Shown here: positions 7,102-14,860 of the stretch, in pieces
How the letters are laid out: each line of letters opens with the position of its first letter
Numbering within the stretch: the first letter of the stretch is position 1
NCBI GenBank assembly: GCA_964428195.1
Contig: CAYRXC010000007.1
Coordinates: 1-27,081, forward strand
Source of the DNA: JAAYGD01 sp964428195
GTDB lineage: Bacteria; Bacillota_I; Bacilli_A; RF39; UBA660
Direction: 5' to 3'
DNA: 27,081 bases
The notes under the pieces: generated by a model
The model's database searches: none
What the model was told of the DNA's origin: nothing
Seen by the model: only the letters and a program-made list of their open reading frames with translations
Made by a program: the position numbers and the translations under genes

Positions 7102-8096
7102 TATTCCCTCTCAATTTTCTTCTTGACATAATCTAAATAACTAACAACCTTTTCATATTCCATTCTCTTCGGACCAATAATTGCGATTGTTCCTTCTTCT
7201 CCATCGATGTTATACTTTGTTTTTATTATAGTTACATCAGAATCTATATTACTTTCTTCTCCAATATATACATTTATTCCATCATTAGTTTCTTCAACGG
7301 TGTGAATAAGCTCTTCATCATTTAATTTTTTTATTATTTTTCTCATTTTTTCTGAATCATCAAATTCGGGTTGAGAAAGCATATTAGTTTTAACTGACAT
7401 ATTATAATTATTTGATTTTTGAGTAAATTCACTAAATGCATCATAGAAAATGCTATATATTGCTTCATGCTGTTTAATATAATTGCCTATTATAGGTTTA
7501 ATTTCATACTCGAGTTTTTCGCTAACTTCATCAATCAGAGTTCCAACAACAAGATTATTAATTAAATCTACCATTTTCTTTATTTCTTCTACAGACAACC
7601 TTTTTTCTATCATTATTGCTTTATTTTCTACGTGACCTTTATCAGTTACTATTATTGCAATTATTTCAGTTTCGCTTATTGGAATTACTTCCATCTTCTT
7701 TAATCTATTGTCCCCTGAAGATTTACCAAGCACTATTGACGTATATGATGTCATTTCAGATATTATTTCCATGCTTTTTGTTATAGCATCAGATAATACT
7801 AATTTATTATTTTTAAATATCGTTTGAAGCTTTAATACATCCTCTCCCGAAATCTCTTTAGGTTTCATTAATTCATCAACATAATATCTATATCCTTTTT
7901 CGCTAGGTACTCTTCCTGAAGAAATATGAGTTTTTTCCAAATATCCCAAATCTTCCAAATCAACCATATCATTTCTTACAGTCGCAGAAGAACAATCTAA
8001 TTGATCACACAAAGATTTAGATCCAACAGGTTTTACTGTTTTAATATATTCTTCTACTATTTTCTTCAATAATTCTTTTTGTCTATTCGTTATCAC
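7101..8096 (-). CDS. hrcA: Heat-inducible transcription repressor HrcA
   Basis: Repressor of class I heat-shock genes that binds CIRCE and needs chaperonin to fold in known cases. The 331-residue protein has the N-terminal winged helix (ITNRQKELLKKIVEEYIKTVKPVGSKSL, then SATVRNDMVDLEDLGYLEKTHISSGRVPSEKGYRYYVD). A GAF-like domain and the C-terminal part with NIDGEEGTIAIIGPKRMEYEKV follow. The start is GTG, not ATG: it has a long Shine-Dalgarno (AAGGTGAT) at the right spacing and MITNRQ is the family N-terminus. First gene of the operon, so it represses its own transcription through the operator at 8143-8169. Confidence 0.97.
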   Translation of the reverse strand: MITNRQKELLKKIVEEYIKTVKPVGSKSLCDQLDCSSATVRNDMVDLEDLGYLEKTHISSGRVPSEKGYRYYVDELMKPKEISGEDVLKLQTIFKNNKLVLSDAITKSMEIISEMTSYTSIVLGKSSGDNRLKKMEVIPISETEIIAIIVTDKGHVENKAIMIEKRLSVEEIKKMVDLINNLVVGTLIDEVSEKLEYEIKPIIGNYIKQHEAIYSIFYDAFSEFTQKSNNYNMSVKTNMLSQPEFDDSEKMRKIIKKLNDEELIHTVEETNDGINVYIGEESNIDSDVTIIKTKYNIDGEEGTIAIIGPKRMEYEKVVSYLDYVKKKIERE

Positions 8097-8126
8097 TTAA
8101 TCACCTTCTTAAACTTGACATATTCG

Positions 8127-8155
8127 ATTATATAACACAAATTTAGCAATGTCAA
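8127..8155 (-). promoter_or_regulatory. Consensus sigma-A promoter of the hrcA-grpE-dnaK-dnaJ operon
   Basis: TTGACA (8150-8155) and TATAAT (8127-8132) are both perfect consensus, with a 17-base spacer. The -35 overlaps the CIRCE operator by its last two bases and the operator covers part of the spacer. The GTG start lies 30 bases after the -10. Confidence 0.92.
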
Positions 8156-8169
8156 TACAAGAGTGCTAA
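8143..8169. promoter_or_regulatory. CIRCE operator (HrcA binding site)
   Basis: The arm GAGTGCTAA (8161-8169) is perfect. The other arm TTAGCAATG (8143-8151) differs from TTAGCACTC at two positions. The spacer is exactly 9 bases. Its position over the promoter of the hrcA operon is the classic one, so HrcA repression of this operon is well supported. Confidence 0.93.
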
Positions 8170-8199
8170 AAAAAGAAACATTATCAAATGTTCCTTTTT
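8170..8199 (-). terminator. Rho-independent terminator of rnfC-rnfD
   Basis: The stem AAAAAGGAACATT (8199-8187) and its partner (8182-8170) pair with one G-U and a 4-base loop. The T-run that follows on the minus strand runs into the CIRCE arm, so the rnfD terminator and the next operator touch each other. Confidence 0.85.
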
Positions 8200-8211
8200 G
8201 AATAAACTAAA

Positions 8212-9291
8212 TTATTGAATTAAAGCTGCAATCATAAAAGAAAGAGCAACAACAAATAATATCGAAAGCAACAAGTAAATATATTCATATTTGTTATCTT
8301 TTAAAGTTTTAACACCCAATCTATCAAGTATTGGAACCAATAAATTCATAAGTATTACCGCAATCATAATGTTTTCAGGATTTTTTGTTAATAACCTTAT
8401 TATTACAGTCAATATACCAAGACCTATTCCATTTAATATTTGTCCAGTATTAGTTGTTGCAGTTGTTACAGGATCGCTCATAAATACTGCAACAAACAAT
8501 AAACTTCCACTTAATACATTAAATATCGGATACCATATTTCTGCACCATAATGTGTTCCAATCATAAATGCCATAAAAAATACAGTAAGAATATAACTAA
8601 TGGTTACCTTCCATTTGATGACTTTAAGTATTGACAACATTGCAAAAGACAATAGCATCAAGAATCCATTAGTAGTTCCTAGACTTCCCGGAACCATTCC
8701 AAACAAGAAATTTAGAATCGAACCAAATGGAGCAACTGATGTATTATAATCAAAACTTGATATGGTTGAAATAGGAATAGTAGAATACTTTTCAGCTTCA
8801 ATCAAATTAAAATAATTTCCATAATTTGAGAAAACACTACCATATATTAAAGAAATAAAGATTATTCCAATTGCAGCAGGGTTAAATGAATTTTCTCCAA
8901 ATCCTCCATAGACCATTTTTCCAAATATCGTTGCAACTAATGATCCAATAATTACAACATAAATTGGGATGTTTATCGGTAATAACAAAGATAGAAACAA
9001 ACCTGTTATTATCGAATAAAATGGAGTAGTCTTTCTAAAACCCCTTTTGGAGCTATCAATTGCAATATATATCCTTTCAGAAATATAAGATGTTGCGCAA
9101 GATACAATAATTATTATTAAAGGATACAAAACATCTAATAAAGGAAATCTATTTTCAATAAGAACTAAAAACACATTTTTATACAAAGAAAATAATAATA
9201 TGGGAATCAAAACTATTATCAATCTTTTATAAATTAAATCAGTAGAATCTTCATCTCTAATATGTGGGCCACTATCCAATGCAAATCTCAT
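8212..9291 (-). CDS. rnfD: RnfD-like membrane subunit of an Rnf electron-transport complex
   Basis: Integral membrane protein of the RnfD/NqrB family, which in the Rnf complex carries covalent FMN and helps couple ferredoxin:NAD+ electron flow to ion transport. Of 359 residues, most are in about nine hydrophobic segments. Family signatures are GPHIR near the N-terminus, GGFGENSFNPAAIG (129-142), GMVPGSLG (198-205), and DPVTTATTNTGQILNGIGLGILTVIIRL (273-300). The flavin-attachment motif, usually DxxTSATPL or SGAT, reads DYNTSVAPF (181-189), placing alanine 187 where the flavinylated threonine is expected (alignment by eye). It overlaps rnfC by 4 bases (ATGA). A terminator follows, and rnfG, E, A and B are not present nearby, so either the complex is encoded at two loci or this is a reduced form. 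Confidence 0.9.
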   Translation of the reverse strand: MRFALDSGPHIRDEDSTDLIYKRLIIVLIPILLFSLYKNVFLVLIENRFPLLDVLYPLIIIIVSCATSYISERIYIAIDSSKRGFRKTTPFYSIITGLFLSLLLPINIPIYVVIIGSLVATIFGKMVYGGFGENSFNPAAIGIIFISLIYGSVFSNYGNYFNLIEAEKYSTIPISTISSFDYNTSVAPFGSILNFLFGMVPGSLGTTNGFLMLLSFAMLSILKVIKWKVTISYILTVFFMAFMIGTHYGAEIWYPIFNVLSGSLLFVAVFMSDPVTTATTNTGQILNGIGLGILTVIIRLLTKNPENIMIAVILMNLLVPILDRLGVKTLKDNKYEYIYLLLSILFVVALSFMIAALIQ

Positions 9292-10532
9292 TTTTCCACC
9301 TCTCTTTTTGCTCTTTTTACAAAACTTCTAACATCTATATTAGAAGGACATATATATGAACATATACCACATTCGATACATTTTTGAGGGTCAAGTTTTC
9401 TAAGCTCATATACATTTTTCATATTATCTTTTATTAAAACTGGTGCAATTTTTGCAGGACAATATTCAATACATTTACCACATCTAAAACAAGGATAAAT
9501 CTTTTTATCTTCAATGTCATCGATAAATAAAATAGAATTTAAGTTTGGAGTAACTATTAGATCCGTTTTAGGAAGCGCTCTTCCCATGATTGGACCACCT
9601 GCAACATATTTTATTGACTCCCCATTTATTAGTTCTATCTTGTCCAATATATCAGTGATATTTGTGCCAATATTCAATAACGCATTAAAAGGTTCCTTAA
9701 CTCTTTCTCCACTAATGGTTACTATTCTCTTGTCTGTACAAGTATTAAACTTCAATGCCTCATAAATTGAGTAAATAGTAGAAATATTGTTAACTACAAC
9801 GCCCTTCTCTTGAGGATAATGTACATAATCTAATTGAGTAATCTCTTTTACTAAATCTTTTTCCCAACCAATTGGGTAAGAATCTTTTGCAGATACTATG
9901 TTAATTCTTGGAAATTTCAACGCATTTTCAGAATATAAAGTAATCAAATCAGTATATTTTGAATTAATTGCTATATAGCAATTCCTTATATTATTTATTT
10001 TCATTATTGCATTTATAGTTTCGATTATCTCCAAGTATTTTTGTTTTGCTAATGCATAATCTGCTGTTATATATGGTTCGCATTCAACTGCATTTACAAT
10101 TAATGTGCTAAGCAAACAATCATATTTAATGAATGTAGGAAAATTTCCCCCACCCATACTAGATACTGAATATTTCTTCAATGTTTCCAAAAACTCTTCT
10201 TTTGTATAATTAGAAATATCTTTTATTTCTACCTCTTTAGGTTGTCTACCTTTTTTTTCAATATTAATACATGGAACAGTTCTTCCATCTAAATATATAC
10301 ACTCATCTATTTTATCAACCACACCCGAAACAGGAGAAACAATAGAAAAATCCAATTTCTCACTCTTTGCAATGGGTTGATTCTTTTTAACCTTAGAACC
10401 TTTTTTTACTAATAGAGTTAATTCAGTAGAATTATTTATTACCAATGGAATAGAATATAAATTAATACCTGTCAAATCAACAAATCTATCCTTTGACAAA
10501 TAACTCATATCCTCGAACTCAATTCTGTTCAT
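9288..10532 (-). CDS. rnfC: RnfC-like iron-sulfur/NADH-binding subunit
   Basis: Peripheral Rnf subunit thought to bind NADH/FMN and pass electrons through two [4Fe-4S] clusters. Visible parts, in order: a barrel-sandwich N-terminal domain (VKKGSKVKKNQPIAKSE, SPVSGVVDKI); the flavin/NADH region GGGNFPTFIKYD and NAVECEPYITADYAL; the SLBB region GERVKEPFNALLNIGTNITDIL and GGPIMGRALP; and two ferredoxin motifs, CFRCGKCIEYCP and CIECGICSYICP. The start is the ATG at 10532 (414 residues). A GTG 12 bases upstream is itself part of the GTGAGG Shine-Dalgarno. The four-base overlap with rnfD shows a coupled pair. Length is slightly below the usual 430-450 residues. Confidence 0.92.
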   Translation of the reverse strand: MNRIEFEDMSYLSKDRFVDLTGINLYSIPLVINNSTELTLLVKKGSKVKKNQPIAKSEKLDFSIVSPVSGVVDKIDECIYLDGRTVPCINIEKKGRQPKEVEIKDISNYTKEEFLETLKKYSVSSMGGGNFPTFIKYDCLLSTLIVNAVECEPYITADYALAKQKYLEIIETINAIMKINNIRNCYIAINSKYTDLITLYSENALKFPRINIVSAKDSYPIGWEKDLVKEITQLDYVHYPQEKGVVVNNISTIYSIYEALKFNTCTDKRIVTISGERVKEPFNALLNIGTNITDILDKIELINGESIKYVAGGPIMGRALPKTDLIVTPNLNSILFIDDIEDKKIYPCFRCGKCIEYCPAKIAPVLIKDNMKNVYELRKLDPQKCIECGICSYICPSNIDVRSFVKRAKREVEK

Positions 10533-10559
10533 AAAAAACCTCACTTATTATTCAATATA

Positions 10560-10568
10560 ATAATACCA
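10560..10568 (-). promoter_or_regulatory. Extended -10 promoter of rnfC-rnfD
   Basis: TGG-TATTAT on the minus strand (-10 at 10560-10565, TGG at 10566-10568), 27 bases before the rnfC ATG. No convincing -35 is visible. The gap of about 120 bases between rnfC and yqeG holds only this and the yqeG terminator. Confidence 0.5.
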
Positions 10569-10615
10569 TTGTTTTTGAAAAAAATAAACCAATTATTCTA
10601 ATATTTATAATAAAA

Positions 10616-10642
10616 AAATAATAGTAATTGCTCCTATTATTT
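10616..10642 (-). terminator. Rho-independent terminator of yqeG
   Basis: AAATAATAG and CTATTATTT pair over 9 bases around a 9-base loop, followed by a T-run on the minus strand. It starts about 14 bases after the yqeG stop codon. Confidence 0.75.
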
Positions 10643-10655
10643 CTATTTGTAATAA

Positions 10656-11177
10656 TTATTCGTAATATTCACCTTTAATAAACCCTAGTTTCCTTAATCT
10701 TAATCTTATTAATACTTCTAGTCCTCTATTAAATTTTGTAAATATTATTTCTTTCCCACTAATTCTGTCTACTAATATAGTATATATCCCAACTCTGTTT
10801 CCTCCTAATATATCAGTGACAAGCTGATCACCGATAAGTGCTATTTCATTTTCGGAATATCTATATTCTTTAATAACAATATTAAATTTCTTTTTGAATG
10901 GTTTTTTAGATTTCGCAGAGCAGTCAACCTCCAATATTTCCTTAAAAGGTTGTATTTTCTTTTTATGCGCATTAGAAAATATTATTATTCTAAACCCCAT
11001 ACTCTTTAGTTTTTCAATTAGATCTATTACCTTTTTACTTGGTTTTTTTGTGTCATTTGTAATTATTGTGTTGTCCAAATCAAAAAGCAAACATTTAATA
11101 CCCATACTGTTTAATTTCTTATAATCTACTTCATAAATATTTTTTCTGTACATATCTGGTTTAAACTTATCAATCAT
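10656..11177 (-). CDS. yqeG: YqeG-family HAD phosphatase (IIIA type)
   Basis: HAD-superfamily phosphatase of the YqeG/Gep4 family. Gep4 in yeast is a phosphatidylglycerophosphate phosphatase, so a role in phosphatidylglycerol synthesis is plausible but not shown here. In 173 residues the HAD motifs are FDLDNT (D33, D35), FSNA (S68), the lysine of SKKPFKKKF (K91 region) and IGDQLVTD (D117, D122). There is no cap domain, as expected for the group, and no signal peptide. AAGGTGAT precedes the ATG. It has its own -10 and terminator, so it appears monocistronic, between the lepA-hemW-trmH unit and rnfCD. In Bacillus yqeG heads a different cluster (yqeH-aroE-yqeI), none of which is here. Confidence 0.9.
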   Translation of the reverse strand: MIDKFKPDMYRKNIYEVDYKKLNSMGIKCLLFDLDNTIITNDTKKPSKKVIDLIEKLKSMGFRIIIFSNAHKKKIQPFKEILEVDCSAKSKKPFKKKFNIVIKEYRYSENEIALIGDQLVTDILGGNRVGIYTILVDRISGKEIIFTKFNRGLEVLIRLRLRKLGFIKGEYYE

Positions 11178-11193
11178 GTAATCACCTTATTCA

Positions 11194-11199
11194 ATTATA
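11194..11199 (-). promoter_or_regulatory. Probable -10 of the yqeG promoter
   Basis: TAG-TATAAT on the minus strand, 16 bases before the ATG. Only a weak TTTATT is found at -35 spacing. The predicted start site falls at the edge of the Shine-Dalgarno, giving a leader of about 10 bases. Confidence 0.5.
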
Positions 11200-11216
11200 C
11201 TAGATAAATAAACAAA

Positions 11217-11239
11217 AATAAAGAAAATATGTCTTTATT
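11217..11239 (-). terminator. Terminator of the lepA-hemW-trmH unit
   Basis: AATAAAGA and TCTTTATT pair over 8 bases around a 7-base loop, followed by a T-rich run on the minus strand. The methyltransferase stop codon (11235-11237) lies in the first arm. The stem is AT-only apart from one pair, so it is weak. Confidence 0.6.
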
Positions 11240-11933
11240 TATTAAATTCATACAATCCTATGCCAACTGCAATAGTAATATTCAATGAATCAATTAAATC
11301 ATTATGTTTTATATATATACTTTCATAAGCACTAAATGAAGAGTCTAGTCCTGACGATTCATTCCCAAATACAAGAGAATTTGGATTTTCTTTTTTTACA
11401 TCATTTATATTATTTTTACCATTCAGCATAAATGTATAAATTGTATGATTATTATACTTGTTTTTGTATTCTTCAAAACTAATAAAGACTTCAATATTTA
11501 TATTAAATATTGCCCCCATAGAAGATCGAATCACTTGTGGATTAAAATGATCTACAGTAGGAACAATAATAGCTAGATTCCTATAATTAAATCCCAACAT
11601 GGTTCTAATAATGGTACCTAAATTACCCATATTAGAAGGATTAACCAAGACCACGTGAGATTCGTTTTTTTGTAAATCATCAACATACTTTTTGAATACT
11701 CCAACAACATAACAGTTTTCTTTATTGCTTATCTTAGATATTGATAAATCATCATACTCACAAACGATATTTTTTTCTTGGCATAGCTTTATTATCTTTA
11801 TTTCTATCTCTTTATCTATTTTTTTTGATAATATAACCTTAATGATCTTTTCGGATTTATAGTTGATCAATTCAATTGTAGGATAAATACCAAGAGAATA
11901 AGATAAATTACTTTCTTTATTATATTTTTTCAT
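11235..11933 (-). CDS. SPOUT-class RNA 2'-O-ribose methyltransferase (TrmH/SpoU family)
   Basis: Methyltransferase of the SpoU family acting on the ribose of rRNA or tRNA; the target nucleotide cannot be told from sequence. The SPOUT motifs are clear. Motif 1 is NMGNLGTIIR (101-110), motif 2 is LVFGNESSGLD (187-197, with E192), and motif 3 is DSLNITIAVGIGLYEF (215-230, with N218). The N-terminal about 90 residues form a substrate-binding domain of the kind seen in RlmB/TsnR-like enzymes, but not a close match to any one. It overlaps hemW by 4 bases (ATGA), so it is translationally coupled in lepA-hemW-trmH. Confidence 0.88.
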   Translation of the reverse strand: MKKYNKESNLSYSLGIYPTIELINYKSEKIIKVILSKKIDKEIEIKIIKLCQEKNIVCEYDDLSISKISNKENCYVVGVFKKYVDDLQKNESHVVLVNPSNMGNLGTIIRTMLGFNYRNLAIIVPTVDHFNPQVIRSSMGAIFNINIEVFISFEEYKNKYNNHTIYTFMLNGKNNINDVKKENPNSLVFGNESSGLDSSFSAYESIYIKHNDLIDSLNITIAVGIGLYEFNK

Positions 11934-13003
11934 ATTAACTCCATTAAAATTTCATTCATTTTATAAATCCATTCTTCACTTATATAAATGTATCCATCAC
12001 TAACTTCAATTTTATTTTCATCTATAAATTTTTTCAATAATAACTGAATATTACAATCATATTTTTCATTAAAGTCTTCTATATTTATCCCTTTAATTTT
12101 TCTTAATCCCAATATTAATCCATACTTGATACCTTCTTCTGAAGTATCAATAATTTCTTTATCATAATTTTTTTCTAAATATTTTGTCAAACTTTTGTGA
12201 TTATCGATTCTTTTTCCATCTAAAAAAGAAGAAGCTCCTATTCCAAAACCATAATATTCTTCATTATTCCAATAAGTTAGATTGTGTTTTGATTCTAAGC
12301 CTTCTTTTGAATAGTTGCTTATTTCATAATGATTATACCCATTTGCCTTCAATCTGTCTTCAATATATTTGTACATATTATAGTCAGTATCTTGATCTAT
12401 ATTTTTTATCTTTTCTATAAACAATTTAGTATTAGGTTCTATCATCAAAGAATAACAGGAAATATGTTCAGGATTAAGTGATATATATTTATCTAAATCA
12501 CTATCTAATTTTTCTATTGTTTCTCCTGGTATAGCATATATTAAATCCAAATTAATATTGTCAAATTTTATATTTCTAATTGTTTCTAATACTTCATATA
12601 CCTTGTTATTTGACCTATTGATTCCTAAAATTTTCAAATTATCTTGATCAAAAGATTGAATACCAATACTTAACCTATTCACTTTGTTCTTCTTTAGCAA
12701 TATTAGTTTTTCATAAGATAGACTCTCTATATTACATTCAAAAGTGAATTCTTCCAAATTAGACAAATCAAATACATTCAATATTTCAAATAAATACATT
12801 AATTCATTTATTGATAAAGAAGAAGGCGTACCTCCTCCAATATATATGGTTCTAATTGGTTCATTTTTATATCTTAATTTAATTTCTTCTCTTAAAGATT
12901 CCAAATATGGCATTGCCCATTTTGCATCATATATAATCTTACAAAAATCACAATAATAACAAATATTATCACAAAAAGGTATATGTATATATACAGCTTT
13001 CAT
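11930..13003 (-). CDS. hemW: Radical-SAM heme chaperone HemW
   Basis: HemN-like radical-SAM protein; characterised HemW proteins bind heme and hand it to respiratory enzymes rather than acting as coproporphyrinogen dehydrogenase. The motif HIPFCDNICYYCDF gives CxxxCxxC at C11, C15 and C18. GGGTPSSL, RLSIGIQSFDQDNLKILGINR and the HemW C-terminal domain with YEISNYSKEGLESKHNLTYW all fit. The start is the ATG at 13003 (357 residues). Longer reading frames upstream overlap lepA, whereas GAGGATTAA right before this ATG gives a ribosome site and MKAVYIHIPFC is the family N-terminus. One base separates it from lepA. Whether this organism uses heme cannot be told. Confidence 0.93.
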   Translation of the reverse strand: MKAVYIHIPFCDNICYYCDFCKIIYDAKWAMPYLESLREEIKLRYKNEPIRTIYIGGGTPSSLSINELMYLFEILNVFDLSNLEEFTFECNIESLSYEKLILLKKNKVNRLSIGIQSFDQDNLKILGINRSNNKVYEVLETIRNIKFDNINLDLIYAIPGETIEKLDSDLDKYISLNPEHISCYSLMIEPNTKLFIEKIKNIDQDTDYNMYKYIEDRLKANGYNHYEISNYSKEGLESKHNLTYWNNEEYYGFGIGASSFLDGKRIDNHKSLTKYLEKNYDKEIIDTSEEGIKYGLILGLRKIKGINIEDFNEKYDCNIQLLLKKFIDENKIEVSDGYIYISEEWIYKMNEILMELI

Positions 13004-13004
13004 T

Positions 13005-14789
13005 TTAATCCTCATCCATACTAAGAACAGACAAAAATGCTTCTTGTGGAATTTCCACACTTCCAATAGTCTTCATCCTCTTTTTGCCTTCTTTTTGCTT
13101 TTCTAGTAGTTTCTTTTTTCTTGATACATCCCCGCCATAACACTTAGCTAGTACATTCTTTCTCATTGCTTTAATATCAGATCTTGCAATTATTTTGCTT
13201 CCTACTGAAGCTTGAATAGGAACCTCAAATTGTTGTCTAGGAATTATATCTTTTAATTTTTCAACAACAGCTTTTCCTCTTTTATATGCAAAATCTTTGT
13301 GAACAATTGTACTCAAAGCATCTACTTTTTCCCCATTTATTAAAATTTCTAATTTAATTAAATCACTCGGTTTATATCCAATTATTTCATAATCAAATGA
13401 AGCATATCCCTTAGTATATGATTTTAACTTATCAAAAAAATCATATACTATTTCAGAAAGAGGCATCTCATAATGAATATTTACTCTAGTTGAGGTAATG
13501 TATTCCATATTTATAAATAATCCTCTTTTATTTTGGCATAAATCCATAATGGGCCCTATATACTCTGAAAATGCTATAATGTTGGTATAAATATATGGTT
13601 CTTTAATTTCTTTTATATTGACCCTATCAGGCATATCAGAAGGATTTTGAATTGCCTTTACAGCTCCATCAGTTGTATGTATTTCATATATTACTGAAGG
13701 AGAAGTGGCTATTAAATCTATATTGAATTCTCTTTCTATTCTCTCTTCAATTATGTCCATATGAAACATGCCTAAAAATCCAACTCTATAACCAAATCCT
13801 AGAGATTCAGATGTTTCTGGTTCATAAGTTAAGGCAGCATCATTCAATTGTAATTTTTCTAGAGCTTCCTTTAAATCCCCATACTTTTTAGAATCTATTG
13901 GAAACAAACCACAATAAACCATTGGTTTCATAACTCTATAACCAATCAAGGCTTCTTTTATTGGATCTGCGTTTAAAGTTATCGTATCTCCGACTTTAAT
14001 ATCTTTTATATTTTTGATAGCCGCTGTTATATATCCTACTTCTCCTGCAACCAATTGATCTTTTTTCTTTTCTTCAGGAGTATAAACACCAAGTTCGACT
14101 ACTTCATAAGTAGCTCCTGTAGAAAGCATTTTTATAGTGTCTCCTTTTTTTAATATTCCGTTTGCTATTCTTACAAGACAAATAACTCCCCTATAACTTT
14201 CATATTCACTATCAAATATTAGAGCTTGTAATTTTTCAGTTGTTACTTTTGGTGGAGGTATTCTATCGATTATAGCACTTAAAAGCTCATCAATACCGAT
14301 GTTTTCCCTAGCACTTACCAATAATATTTCTTCTTCTTTAAATCCAAATGTATCGACTATTTCTTTTTTTACTTTTTCAATATCAGCATTTGGGAGATCT
14401 ATTTTATTTATAACCGGAATTATAGTCAAATCTCTTTCCAATGCTAAATACACATTAGCTAATGTTTGTGCTTCTATACCTTGAGTAGCATCGACAACTA
14501 AAACAGCTCCTTCACAAGCCGCTAAACTTCTAGATACCTCATAAGAAAAATCTACATGTCCAGGAGTATCAATCAAATGAAATGTATATTCATTGTAATT
14601 CAATTGAACAGCATTCAATTTTATAGTAACTCCTCTTTCTTGTTCTAAATCCATCGAATCCAAAACTTGATTTCTCATGTCTCTTCCAATAACAGAATTA
14701 GTATGTTCTAATATTCTATCTGCTAAAGTACTTTTCCCATGATCTATGTGTGCAATAATACTAAAATTTCTAATGTTTTCCAATTTCAT
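13005..14789 (-). CDS. lepA: Elongation factor 4 (LepA)
   Basis: Ribosome-binding GTPase that affects initiation and elongation under stress. The 594 residues equal the normal length. Nucleotide motifs are AHIDHGKST (G1), GVTI (G2), DTPGHVDF (G3), NKID (G4) and SAREN (G5). The EF-4-specific C-terminal domain is complete (GKAVVEKLKDIIPRQQFEVPIQASVGSKIIARSDIKAMRKNVLAKCYGGDVSRKKKLLEKQKEGKKRMK is recognisable as separate blocks). GGTGG precedes the ATG. First gene of lepA-hemW-trmH. In many Bacillota this pair runs directly into hrcA; here six other features intervene. Confidence 0.97.
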   Translation of the reverse strand: MKLENIRNFSIIAHIDHGKSTLADRILEHTNSVIGRDMRNQVLDSMDLEQERGVTIKLNAVQLNYNEYTFHLIDTPGHVDFSYEVSRSLAACEGAVLVVDATQGIEAQTLANVYLALERDLTIIPVINKIDLPNADIEKVKKEIVDTFGFKEEEILLVSARENIGIDELLSAIIDRIPPPKVTTEKLQALIFDSEYESYRGVICLVRIANGILKKGDTIKMLSTGATYEVVELGVYTPEEKKKDQLVAGEVGYITAAIKNIKDIKVGDTITLNADPIKEALIGYRVMKPMVYCGLFPIDSKKYGDLKEALEKLQLNDAALTYEPETSESLGFGYRVGFLGMFHMDIIEERIEREFNIDLIATSPSVIYEIHTTDGAVKAIQNPSDMPDRVNIKEIKEPYIYTNIIAFSEYIGPIMDLCQNKRGLFINMEYITSTRVNIHYEMPLSEIVYDFFDKLKSYTKGYASFDYEIIGYKPSDLIKLEILINGEKVDALSTIVHKDFAYKRGKAVVEKLKDIIPRQQFEVPIQASVGSKIIARSDIKAMRKNVLAKCYGGDVSRKKKLLEKQKEGKKRMKTIGSVEIPQEAFLSVLSMDED

Positions 14790-14804
14790 GTAACCACCAA
14801 TTAA

Positions 14805-14810
14805 ATTATA
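14805..14810 (-). promoter_or_regulatory. -10 of the lepA promoter
   Basis: TAG-TATAAT on the minus strand, 15 bases before the ATG. The -35 position falls in the T-run of the glyQS terminator (TTTTTT), so it is a weak -35 or none. Confidence 0.55.
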
Positions 14811-14830
14811 CTATATATAAAGAATATAAA

Positions 14831-14852
14831 AAAGCATTTTATTAAATGCTCT
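14831..14852 (-). terminator. Rho-independent terminator of the vanZ-to-glyQS operon
   Basis: AGAGCATTT and AAATGCTTT pair over 9 bases (one G-U) with a 4-base loop, then six T on the minus strand. It begins 8 bases after the glyQS stop codon. Confidence 0.88.
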
Positions 14853-14860
14853 TAAATATT

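Noticed and set aside
10533..10544. GTG start of rnfC four codons upstream
   Set aside because: The GTG is part of the GTGAGG ribosome site of the downstream ATG and has no site of its own.
13004..13066. Longer hemW start extending into lepA
   Set aside because: The extra residues match no HemW N-terminus, and the ATG at 13003 has a good Shine-Dalgarno and the expected MKAVYIHIPFC.
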